A stretch of DNA of 64,000 bases, from the NCBI GenBank assembly GCA_016932385.1, contig JAFGCY010000084.1:31665-95664 (forward strand). The letters run 5' to 3'. Below, one piece after another: positions 8,213-15,567 of this stretch. The number at the start of each line of letters is the position of its first letter. Position 1 is the stretch's first letter. A program made the translations under genes and the position numbers. The DNA is from a bacterium (GTDB lineage: Bacteria > 4484-113 > JAFGCY01). The notes beneath the pieces are model-generated. The model had not been told where the DNA came from. It did not search any database and saw only the letters and a program-made list of their open reading frames with translations.

Positions 8213-9005
8213 TGAGCCAAGCTATGCTCAGGCAGCCGGCAAACCCCAAGCACTGCAGGAGAATGATCGTCGCACCGCTGGGCAGGTCCAAAAAATAGCT
8301 GCCGGTCAGCCCCAGCAAGGCCGCGACCGCCCCGAACCCCACCGCCGCCAGCGTCATGGCCGAAAAGCGGCGCGTAACCAAGCGCGCCGCCGCCGCCGGA
8401 ATGACCAAAAACGCGCTGATCAGCACGATCCCCACCACCTTGGCCGCGGCCACCACCGTCACCGCCAGCAATACGCTCAGCAGGTAATCGTCGCGCCGGA
8501 CCGGCAGCTTGTCGGCCAGGGCGCTCTCGCGGTCGAAGGTCGCATAGGCCCAGTTTCCCCACAGCGGCAAGGTCAGCGAAGCCATGCCGGTTACGACTGC
8601 CGCCGCGATCACGTCCGCCCAGCTGACCGTCAGGATCGACCCGAACAGGATCGAAAACGCATCGGTGGCATAAGTCGGAATCCGGCTGAGAAAGACGATG
8701 CCCAGCGCCATGGCCAGAGCGAAGAAAATCCCGATCACCGTATCCGCGCCCAGCCCGCTGCGCTCGCGGACCCAGGTGATCAGCAGCGCCACGAGCACCG
8801 TGAACGGCACGGCCACCCAAAGCGGCTCCTGGTTTAGCAGCAGGGCCAGGGCCACGCCGCCGAACGCCGCATGGGCCAACCCGCTGCCCAGGAACGACAG
8901 CCCGCGTTGAACGACGAAAACTCCGTAATAGCCTGCGGTCAGCGCCATCAACACGCCGGCGATCAGCGCGCGTTGCATGAAGGCAAGACCGAGCAACTCA
9001 GACAT
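8202..9005 (-). CDS. Zn/Mn-type ABC transporter permease (ZnuB/MntB family)
   Basis: A 267-residue protein of the ABC-3 permease family with seven to eight hydrophobic segments. Recognisable features are LSFLGSGLAHAAFGGVALALLL near the N-terminus and the cytoplasmic ATPase-contact region around VVGIVLISAFLVIPAAAARL. The start at 9005 is set by GGAGGAG six bases upstream; a longer frame to 9050 would lose that site. The ATG overlaps the end of the ATPase gene by eight bases, indicating translational coupling. The metal may be zinc, manganese or iron. No substrate-binding lipoprotein is encoded nearby. Confidence 0.92.
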   Translation of the reverse strand: MSELLGLAFMQRALIAGVLMALTAGYYGVFVVQRGLSFLGSGLAHAAFGGVALALLLNQEPLWVAVPFTVLVALLITWVRERSGLGADTVIGIFFALAMALGIVFLSRIPTYATDAFSILFGSILTVSWADVIAAAVVTGMASLTLPLWGNWAYATFDRESALADKLPVRRDDYLLSVLLAVTVVAAAKVVGIVLISAFLVIPAAAARLVTRRFSAMTLAAVGFGAVAALLGLTGSYFLDLPSGATIILLQCLGFAGCLSIAWLKNH

Positions 9006-9750
9006 CGTGCTCCTCCCCACAGGCGCAGCCCCGATGAGTATGCGCGCCATGGCCGAAGGCCTGCCCCAGGTACTCCGGAGCCAGAGCCTCGCGGGCCGGG
9101 CCGTAGCTGATTACCCGGCGGTTGAGCAACAGAGCGTGGCTGGCGTGGTGGTGCGCCGCCAGCGCATCATGCGTCACCATCAGGATTGTCACGTCGCTGC
9201 GGTGGTGGTAATCGTCCAGAATCCGGTACATATCGCTTTCGCCCGCCATGTCGATACCCGTCGCGGGCTCATCGAGCAGGATCAGGGCTGGGTCGCGGAC
9301 CAAGGCCCGGGCCAGGTAAACGCGCTGCAACTCGCCGCCGGACAGCTCGCTGAGCGGCCGGTGCGCCAAATGCGCCCCGCCCACCAGCTCCAACGCCTCC
9401 ACCGCCGCGCCGTGCGCCCGTCGGCTGACGCGCCAAGGCCAGCGGTGGCAAAACCCACTCGCCACCAACTCACAGGACAACGCGGGAAAACTGCGGTCGA
9501 GGGTTTTGATCTGCGGCACGTAGGCGACCGACTCACGGGCCACCTGGGCGGGCGGCTTGTCAAACACGCGTACATCACCGCCGCTGACAGGTACCAGCCC
9601 CAGAATGGCACGCAGCAGAGTCGATTTGCCGGCACCGTTCGGACCGGTGATGACGACGAAGCTGCCCGCTTCGACCTGCAGGTCAACGTTTTCCAGCGCC
9701 CGGTGGATTCCCAGGTCGACAGACAGTGCGGTCGTCTCGACGGCGTACAT
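8998..9750 (-). CDS. Zn/Mn-type ABC transporter ATPase (ZnuC/MntA family)
   Basis: A 250-residue ATPase with Walker A GPNGAGKST, Q-loop VPQIKTLD, signature LSGGELQR, Walker B LILLDEPATGID and switch histidine VTHD. The last 20 residues are rich in His, Cys and acidic residues (GHGAHTHRGCACGEEHD), a likely metal-binding tail. It powers the permease encoded directly downstream. It lies 52 bases after metK on the same strand. The start is uncertain: ATG 9750 is chosen, GTG 9759 is also possible, and neither has a clear ribosome-binding site. The periplasmic binding protein is missing from the window. Confidence 0.92.
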   Translation of the reverse strand: MYAVETTALSVDLGIHRALENVDLQVEAGSFVVITGPNGAGKSTLLRAILGLVPVSGGDVRVFDKPPAQVARESVAYVPQIKTLDRSFPALSCELVASGFCHRWPWRVSRRAHGAAVEALELVGGAHLAHRPLSELSGGELQRVYLARALVRDPALILLDEPATGIDMAGESDMYRILDDYHHRSDVTILMVTHDALAAHHHASHALLLNRRVISYGPAREALAPEYLGQAFGHGAHTHRGCACGEEHDV

Positions 9751-9802
9751 GGTGTACACATGTTACTACCGCCGGCTATCGCACGCCAACCGCCGGACCG
9801 GT

Positions 9803-11017
9803 TTACAACTGCAGGGCCTGGCGTACGGCGTCAACTTTATCCAACCGCTCCCAGGGCAGATCGAGATCCGTCCGCCCGAAATGGCCGTAGGCGGCGGTCT
9901 GGGCATAGATCGGTCTCAACAGCTCGAGCTGGTTGATGATCGCCTGCGGCCGAAAGTCGAAAATCTCCCGGCTTTCCACCATTGCGGCGATGACCGCTTC
10001 ATCGACAATGCCCGTGCCGAATGTCGTCACCGACAGGCTCGTCGGATGAGCACGGCCGATGGCATAACTCACCTGCAACTCCAGCCGGTCCGCGGCGCCG
10101 GCGGCAACCAGGTTCTTGGCTACGTACCGGGCGTAGTAGCTGGCGGACCGGTCGACCTTGGACGGATCCTTGCCGGAGAACGCTCCGCCGCCATGCCGGC
10201 ACATGCCGCCATAGGTGTCCACGATGATCTTGCGACCGGTCACGCCGCTGTCCGCTTCGGGACCACCGGCAATAAACCGACCGGTTGGATTTACCAGAAA
10301 TTCCACGTTGTGATGATCGCTGCCGGGCCAGAGGTGCTTGGGAATACAATCCAGGAAGACGTGTTCGTACAACTCGCGCCTGAGCAGCCGGTAGGAGACG
10401 TCCTCGACATGCTGGGTGCTGATTAACACAGTATTCAATTCGCGTGGCGTGAATCCCTCGTAGGCCAACGTCACCTGGGTTTTGCCGTCGGGCAGCAGCA
10501 TCGGCAAGCGGTCGTCCTTGCGCACTTCCGCCAGCCGTCGCGCCAGCAAGTGAGCCAGGTGGATCGGCAGCGGCATATAGCTACCTTCGGCAATCGACTC
10601 GCTTTCAGTACAGGCGAAGCCGAACATCAAGCCCTGGTCACCGGCGCCACGGGCGTCGAGCGGATCGCTGGATCCTTCGCGGGTTTCCATCGAATGCCCC
10701 ACACCCTGCCAGATGTCGGGGCTCTGCTCGTCGATGCTGACCAGCACCGCGCAGGAGTGCGCCGAGAAACCCTGGCTTTGGTTGTAGCCGATCCCGGCTA
10801 GCGTGCGCCGCACCACGTCGGCGACGTGGCAGTAATGCGCCGTGGTGATCTCGCCCATCACCAGCACCATACCGGTGGTGGCCGCCACCTCACAGGCCAC
10901 GCGTGCCTGCGGGTCATGGGCGATGATGTCATCGAGGATGGCATCGGAGATCATGTCGCAAACCTTGTCTGGATGCCCCTCGGTCACGCTTTCGCTGGTA
11001 AACAGATAGCCGCTCAT
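9803..11017 (-). CDS. metK: S-adenosylmethionine synthetase
   Basis: A 404-residue protein matching MetK throughout: [13 protein letters not shown] at the N-terminus, ATP-site segment [12 protein letters not shown], and the P-loop-like [16 protein letters not shown]. It makes SAM from methionine and ATP; users in this window include the radical SAM protein and the methyltransferase. GGAGGAGCT sits just before the ATG. The 63-base leader after rpe contains a 6-bp GCCGGC hairpin with a six-base loop (11056-11073). I see no recognisable SAM riboswitch in so short a leader. Confidence 0.97.
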   Translation of the reverse strand: MSGYLFTSESVTEGHPDKVCDMISDAILDDIIAHDPQARVACEVAATTGMVLVMGEITTAHYCHVADVVRRTLAGIGYNQSQGFSAHSCAVLVSIDEQSPDIWQGVGHSMETREGSSDPLDARGAGDQGLMFGFACTESESIAEGSYMPLPIHLAHLLARRLAEVRKDDRLPMLLPDGKTQVTLAYEGFTPRELNTVLISTQHVEDVSYRLLRRELYEHVFLDCIPKHLWPGSDHHNVEFLVNPTGRFIAGGPEADSGVTGRKIIVDTYGGMCRHGGGAFSGKDPSKVDRSASYYARYVAKNLVAAGAADRLELQVSYAIGRAHPTSLSVTTFGTGIVDEAVIAAMVESREIFDFRPQAIINQLELLRPIYAQTAAYGHFGRTDLDLPWERLDKVDAVRQALQL

Positions 11018-11080
11018 AGCTCCTCCGGTCGTTTTCCCGCACCGCCGCCCGTTGGGCCGGCTCAGCCGCCGGCATGCTTG

Positions 11081-11728
11081 TCAGGCAAGAGATTGTACGC
11101 GATTTACGAATTCCTCGGGTTGAGGGCAGGTAAAAAATGCCTTGCCGGCGACAACAATGTCCACGCCGATCGCGGACAACTCGTCGATATTGTTCTGATT
11201 GACTCCGCCGTCCACCTGGATCGTGAAGACCAGCTCGTTCTCCTCGCGATAGGCATTGAGTTGCTCGATCTTGGCATACATCTGCTCGATAAACGGCTGT
11301 CCGGCGAAGCCCGGGTCGACGCTCATGATCAGCACATTGGCGACAAGCGGCAGCACATGCTCCACCGCGGTCAGCGGTGTTTGGGGGTTCAGCACGACGG
11401 AGGGTCGCATGTCGTGCTCGCGGATCAAACTGATCAGCCGCGGAGCGAAGCGGGTCGCCTCGATCTGGAAGCTCAGCAGCTTGATATCCAGGCCAGTCAG
11501 CGGTTCCACGTAATCCGCCGGATTGGTGACCATCAGATGAACATCGAACGGCAGTTTGGTGTGGCGCCGCGCCGCTTTGACCAGCGGCGGCCCGAAAGTC
11601 AGGTTGGGTACGAAGTGGCCGTCCATGATGTCGAAGTGCACCATGTCGCAACCCGTGCCTTCCAGGTGCTTGAGGCAAGTGCTCAGATCGGCCAGGTCGG
11701 CGGCCAGAATCGAGGGGGAGATTCTCAT
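11081..11728 (-). CDS. rpe: Ribulose-phosphate 3-epimerase
   Basis: A 215-residue TIM-barrel enzyme of normal length. Conserved segments are ISPSILAADLADL, VHFDIMDGHFVPNLTFGP (with the metal/catalytic aspartate), FDVHLMV, MSVDPGFAGQPF and VDGGVNQNNI. It interconverts ribulose-5-phosphate and xylulose-5-phosphate in the pentose phosphate pathway, feeding transketolase. Its ATG overlaps the stop of the PASTA gene by four bases. The usual neighbours in many bacteria are a PASTA kinase (prkC), rsgA and rpe. Confidence 0.96.
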   Translation of the reverse strand: MRISPSILAADLADLSTCLKHLEGTGCDMVHFDIMDGHFVPNLTFGPPLVKAARRHTKLPFDVHLMVTNPADYVEPLTGLDIKLLSFQIEATRFAPRLISLIREHDMRPSVVLNPQTPLTAVEHVLPLVANVLIMSVDPGFAGQPFIEQMYAKIEQLNAYREENELVFTIQVDGGVNQNNIDELSAIGVDIVVAGKAFFTCPQPEEFVNRVQSLA

Positions 11729-12726
11729 AGCCGTTCCTCGCGGAAGGGGTGCTCCATGTCGTTGATGAAAATGTAGACCACCGCGCGTCCCGACAGGTCG
11801 AGCTGCTGGTTGACCACGAAATCCGCCTTGTGCACTTCCTCGTACACCACGCTGCCGCCGGGCGAATGATCGTCGAAGACTTTGATCTTGACACGCTGGT
11901 CGTCCGGTCCCGGCGGAACCGGAATTCGGACTGTGACCGATCGCTCGTTGCGCTCCATCAGCGTGGTCGCCAGAGCCACCTGCAACTCCACGCTCGCTCC
12001 CAGCTGCACTTCCTCGCCGGCCCCCGGATTCTGGTGGATCACGGTCGTGCCGGGCACGGTATCGTCGGCGATGTACTCCACTTTGGCCAGGTGCAGATTG
12101 GCATTTACGAGCATTGCCTCAGCCTGGGCCAGCACCTGGCCGCCCAGATTGGGCATCTCGACCGCGGGCAGGTTCTCGTGGTCCGCCACCACGAGATCCA
12201 CGGGAATCGAACTGGAAAACTCCGTAGCCGGCGCCGGATTCTGACTGATCACCTGGCCGGCGGTGACATCGGGACGGTAGATTTTCGTGATCTTGCCGAT
12301 CAGCAGGTCCGTCGCCATCAGTTCCTGGGTCGCATCGTTCAAGGCCCGGCCGGTCAGGTCCGGCACGATGAAGCTGGCCTTGCCCAGGCTGATCCACAGC
12401 TTGATCCGCTTGCGCTTGGTCTTGCTGCGGGCCGGCGGGTCTTGCTTGAAGACCACTCCCGCCGGTTGCGTATCGTTGTGCTGCCGCTGGATCGATTTGG
12501 CCTGGGCCACCAAGCCCACGTCGTGCAGCAGGCTCTGCGCTTCCGTCTCGGTCTTACCGACCATGTCGGGGACCTCGATCACCTCGCCGCTGCTCAGCCA
12601 GTCGCTGGAAACCATCCGCACCAGGCTGTAGGCCACCAACCCGATCAACACCACCACGGCCAGGAAAAGCGAGACCACGACAACCTGCGCAACCAGCTTT
12701 GCCCTGTTTTTACTCCGCGTAGCCAC
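11725..12726 (-). CDS. Membrane-anchored three-PASTA-domain protein without kinase domain
   Basis: The protein has 333 residues. A basic N-terminus and one transmembrane helix (about residues 14-38) are followed by PASTA domains at about 50-115, 118-183 and 188-253, each with the VPDLxG...A...L pattern and a terminal SxGxxV-like strand. A final beta-rich domain (about 258-333) has no kinase features. PASTA domains bind muropeptides or uncrosslinked peptidoglycan. Here the cytoplasmic Ser/Thr kinase that normally precedes them is missing. It is translationally coupled to rpe, recalling the prkC-rsgA-rpe cluster. The start is GTG with TAGAAT nine bases upstream and no ribosome-binding site. Confidence 0.88.
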   Translation of the reverse strand: MATRSKNRAKLVAQVVVVSLFLAVVVLIGLVAYSLVRMVSSDWLSSGEVIEVPDMVGKTETEAQSLLHDVGLVAQAKSIQRQHNDTQPAGVVFKQDPPARSKTKRKRIKLWISLGKASFIVPDLTGRALNDATQELMATDLLIGKITKIYRPDVTAGQVISQNPAPATEFSSSIPVDLVVADHENLPAVEMPNLGGQVLAQAEAMLVNANLHLAKVEYIADDTVPGTTVIHQNPGAGEEVQLGASVELQVALATTLMERNERSVTVRIPVPPGPDDQRVKIKVFDDHSPGGSVVYEEVHKADFVVNQQLDLSGRAVVYIFINDMEHPFREERL

Positions 12727-12735
12727 TATCCAATT

Positions 12736-12741
12736 ATTCTA
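12736..12741 (-). promoter_or_regulatory. -10 hexamer TAGAAT, leaderless-type, for the PASTA gene
   Basis: TAGAAT ends nine bases before the GTG at 12726. The same hexamer serves the tRNA promoter at 43507-43535. Confidence 0.4.
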
Positions 12742-12803
12742 GCTTATCTAGGCGTATTGCGACTAGAGAGCGAGGAATGGTGGTCTCGTCGGGAAGGCCA
12801 ACC

Positions 12804-13676
12804 CTAGTCCGTCGTGAAGCTCCACTCGACTTCCCAGGGAAAATCGTCGATGGTCGCGGTGACGGACACGCGGAACTCGTGGCCGCTGGGCAGCGGATCC
12901 TCGGGGATCAACGCGATCAGCTGCTCAAGATCCCATTCCTTCAGGAACGGGTACCCGGGCCACTGCCGGTAGCACTTGATCTCACGGCTGGTATCGAGGT
13001 CCAGCACGAACGCACCCACGGAGTTGATCTTGTGACCGATATCGCCGAAGAACTCCACCGTAATGGGAATGCCGAGTTCTTCGTCATCGGTGATCGGATG
13101 GGGAATTTCGCGTTTGTACTGCGTCGGCACGTTCTTCATCCCCGGCGCCGGAAAAACCACCGCCCCCCGTGCCGCTGCGGCGCCTTTGACGCGGCCGCTG
13201 TTTACGTCCATTACCTGATACTCGCCCTCGGATCCGAAACCGACGTAATACAAGTTGGGATCCAGCACGCCCAGCCGGTGGTAGAAGGTCCGCATCCAGT
13301 AGTCGATTGCTTCGGTGGGGGTTACGCCCTGGTAAATGATGCTGTTGGCGCCGGCTTTCGCTCCGATGACCGAATAGCCGGGCAGGGCCGGATCCTCACC
13401 GTGCGCCGATAACCCGACTTCCTTCAGGCTGATGTCATTGAGAGCCAGGTAATGGGCGTGATACTGGCAGTCCAGGGACAGCGCGTCCTCCAGGTCGACG
13501 GATTGGACCGCCGCCAGCTGCCGGTATGTATTGAACCGCTCCAGCGCGGATTGGGCTGCGGCTTGATTGATGGTGACCTCGCTGCTCGACAACCCCCCGC
13601 CGCCACCGCAAGCGGCCAAGGCAGCCATCACGAGGACTAGCCAGATTGCCCGGGTCAAACCATCCCGCCTATCCAT
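12804..13676 (-). CDS. CAP/SCP-domain lipoprotein
   Basis: About 290 residues. A signal peptide ends in the lipobox LAAC (about residue 23), followed by a glycine/serine linker. Residues about 38-150 form a CAP/SCP (PR-1-like) domain: ERFNTYRQL, a histidine-containing HAHYLALN, GLSAHGEDP and YWMRTFYHRLGVLDP. A C-terminal extension (about 160-290) is beta-rich and unassigned. CAP proteins have varied extracellular functions, often without known catalysis. The ATG at 13676 has TATACT eight bases upstream and no ribosome-binding site. A second, shorter CAP lipoprotein is encoded at 51890. Confidence 0.85.
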   Translation of the reverse strand: MDRRDGLTRAIWLVLVMAALAACGGGGGLSSSEVTINQAAAQSALERFNTYRQLAAVQSVDLEDALSLDCQYHAHYLALNDISLKEVGLSAHGEDPALPGYSVIGAKAGANSIIYQGVTPTEAIDYWMRTFYHRLGVLDPNLYYVGFGSEGEYQVMDVNSGRVKGAAAARGAVVFPAPGMKNVPTQYKREIPHPITDDEELGIPITVEFFGDIGHKINSVGAFVLDLDTSREIKCYRQWPGYPFLKEWDLEQLIALIPEDPLPSGHEFRVSVTATIDDFPWEVEWSFTTD

Positions 13677-13684
13677 CACAGATT

Positions 13685-13690
13685 AGTATA
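13685..13690 (-). promoter_or_regulatory. -10 hexamer TATACT, leaderless-type, for the CAP lipoprotein gene
   Basis: TATACT ends eight bases before the ATG at 13676 (five before an in-frame GTG). No Shine-Dalgarno sequence fits between. Confidence 0.45.
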
Positions 13691-13737
13691 CCCGCGCAAG
13701 TATCGGGCTATGGTAATTTAGCGGCAACTTCCCCGGC

Positions 13738-13998
13738 CTAGATACTGACCTCAAAAGCTCCGCGGCCGCTTGGTACCGCGGGTGTCGTATCGGTTACCAG
13801 CAGCATCCGGCACTTGAAACAGGTGTTCATTTTGATATCCAGCGCCGAGAGCTTTTCACCGCAATGCGGGCAGCTAGTGAGTTCGGCAGTTGGCACGGCG
13901 GCGGCGGCCGGTTCCTCGGCAACCGCCGGCGGCGGTTCCGGGGTGGTGGCAGGCACGTAACCCGGCACCGGAAGTAAATCAGTGTTGTTGCGACCCAT
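13738..13998 (-). CDS. Small zinc-ribbon protein
   Basis: An 86-residue protein. Residues 11-40 are a proline/alanine-rich disordered stretch, followed by a zinc ribbon CPHC (about residues 43-46) and CFKC (about 60-63), and a short tail. The frame is open far upstream, but GGAGAGGAAGAAGAG directly before the ATG at 13998 fixes the start, and the upstream part of the open frame overlaps the glsB-like gene. The function is unknown; zinc ribbons of this kind often bind nucleic acid or protein. Confidence 0.7.
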   Translation of the reverse strand: MGRNNTDLLPVPGYVPATTPEPPPAVAEEPAAAAVPTAELTSCPHCGEKLSALDIKMNTCFKCRMLLVTDTTPAVPSGRGAFEVSI

Positions 13999-14207
13999 CT
14001 CTCTTCTTCCTCTCCTAACTCCCCTGCCATCTGCCGTCAACAAGCACGACGGCGCTCCCATCATCACCGTGGTTGGACTCACGATCAAGCTGTCGGTTCC
14101 CGAAATCCAGAAAAGACCACCGGCACATTCGTAGTGCAACGGGACAGCCCGATTATACGCGGTTCCGACTGCGGTACGGTTTTCAAACGAGACAACAATC
14201 CGGCGGT

Positions 14208-14477
14208 TCAGTGCTGTTGGATCGCCGAAAACAGCCCGACGACCACGATACTGCCTATGATGGACCACGCCAGCGGGAACATCCTGGCACCCAGGTTTAT
14301 CGGCAACAACAGGGGTAATCCGAAGAAACCGGCAATCCACTGGCCGACGATCGCCCCGACGAATCCCAGCACGATCAGCACGACGATATTCACCCGCTTG
14401 GCGCCCATGATTTGCGCGGCAACAAAACCGCAGACTCCGGCGATAACCAACAAAAGCAGTATATTGACTAAATTCAC
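14208..14477 (-). CDS. GlsB/YeaQ/YmgE family small membrane protein
   Basis: An 89-residue protein with three hydrophobic helices. The pattern AAQIMGAKR...IVLGFVGAIVGQWIAG is characteristic of the YeaQ/GlsB (transglycosylase-associated) family, inner-membrane proteins often induced by stress. The start appears to be GTG with TAAAAT eight bases upstream. The 209 bases between its stop and the zinc-ribbon start hold nothing recognisable. Confidence 0.82.
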   Translation of the reverse strand: MNLVNILLLLVIAGVCGFVAAQIMGAKRVNIVVLIVLGFVGAIVGQWIAGFFGLPLLLPINLGARMFPLAWSIIGSIVVVGLFSAIQQH

Positions 14478-14485
14478 CAGTCAGC

Positions 14486-14491
14486 ATTTTA
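14486..14491 (-). promoter_or_regulatory. -10 hexamer TAAAAT, leaderless-type, for the GlsB/YeaQ-like gene
   Basis: TAAAAT ends eight bases before the GTG at 14477. Confidence 0.35.
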
Positions 14492-14584
14492 GCCGATTTT
14501 CACTCTAGGAAACAATGGTTGCGGCTTCTGAGCCGGACTGCGTCAAAAGGACCGGAACGGCGCTACCGATTAAAACTCGCGGCA

Positions 14585-15394
14585 TCAGGTTTGGGTGCGG
14601 ATGCTGCGCGTCTTTCTTTCCGGCCGCGGATCCGCTTCGGTATTCTCGATCTCCTCGGCCCGTTCGGCCAGCATCTGCCTGAGCTCAGCATCGACCAGGC
14701 CCGCCTTTTCACAGGCCGGCCACAGCGTGGTTTGAAACTCGCTCAGTTGCGGCTTGATCTTAAGCAACTTGATCGATTCCTCCACGTCGCGGCGCTCGGC
14801 CCGGCCTTCCAGCAGCAGGTACATCAGGTTGACGCGCTGCCACTTGGCCGGCCCCAGGATTTCGCTGGGCTCGGTCAACAAGGCTTCATAGGCGCGCGTC
14901 AGCATCTCCCGATCCTGATGGGCAAACGCCCAGCCGGCGACGTGATGCCAGTCGCGGTCATCCAGCTTGTCAGGTGGAAGCTGGGCCAGCTGTGCGCGCA
15001 ATTCATCGCCGGTCAACGGTTCCAAGCCGTCCATATGCGCGTGCATGCGAATGTAAAACACGCGCCGGGCTTTCTCGATCCGCGCTGCTTCGAATTGTGC
15101 GGGCCGGCTAAGATGTGCCAGGGCCCGTCGATAGCTTGCGCTGTTCCAATTGTTGTCACCGGCCGGGTGCCACTGCCACCAGTACTCCAGATAATCCAGG
15201 TTGACCTCTGCTGCTTCGACCGCCTCCGGCGAAAGTCCGCTGGCGGCCAGGTCGACTCGGGCTTCCGCAAGTAAATCCCGGGCCTTAACCATCTGGAGGT
15301 TGTGGATCGCCGTGACAATCGGCTGAATCCACCTTTTCTTCCATTCCAGTTCCGCGGCAGCCGCTTCTTCGTTCGGCGCACTTTGGTTGATCAC
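14585..15394 (-). CDS. Alpha-helical cytoplasmic protein of unknown function
   Basis: A 269-residue, highly charged protein that is helical throughout, with alanine/leucine spacing suggestive of TPR- or HEAT-like solenoid helices. No signal peptide or membrane segment is seen. I do not recognise a family. The start is a GTG with GGAGG 12 bases upstream, slightly far. The 173-base gap downstream before the TamB-like stop contains an inverted repeat, GTGGCGGGC (15426-15434) and GCCCGCCAC (15456-15464). Confidence 0.6.
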   Translation of the reverse strand: MINQSAPNEEAAAAELEWKKRWIQPIVTAIHNLQMVKARDLLAEARVDLAASGLSPEAVEAAEVNLDYLEYWWQWHPAGDNNWNSASYRRALAHLSRPAQFEAARIEKARRVFYIRMHAHMDGLEPLTGDELRAQLAQLPPDKLDDRDWHHVAGWAFAHQDREMLTRAYEALLTEPSEILGPAKWQRVNLMYLLLEGRAERRDVEESIKLLKIKPQLSEFQTTLWPACEKAGLVDAELRQMLAERAEEIENTEADPRPERKTRSIRTQT

Positions 15395-15567
15395 TGCTGG
15401 CTATCCCTCCACTGTCGGACATGTAGTGGCGGGCGTCCATTGGGTGCTGGGCCATGCCCGCCACCATTTACTCACCTGTTTGATAATAACCCGGAGCGGA
15501 AATTATTTCATCCGCGACGGGCGGCTGGAAATTCCGGGGGTCCGTTCATGCACCGCTCAGGCCTAAG

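Noticed and set aside
11018..11080. SAM riboswitch upstream of metK
   Set aside because: The 63-base leader between rpe and metK is too short for SAM-I and shows only a simple 6-bp hairpin with no riboswitch consensus.
13999..14487. N-terminal extension of the zinc-ribbon frame up to 14487
   Set aside because: It would overlap the GlsB/YeaQ-like gene in another frame, and a strong ribosome-binding site marks the internal ATG at 13998.
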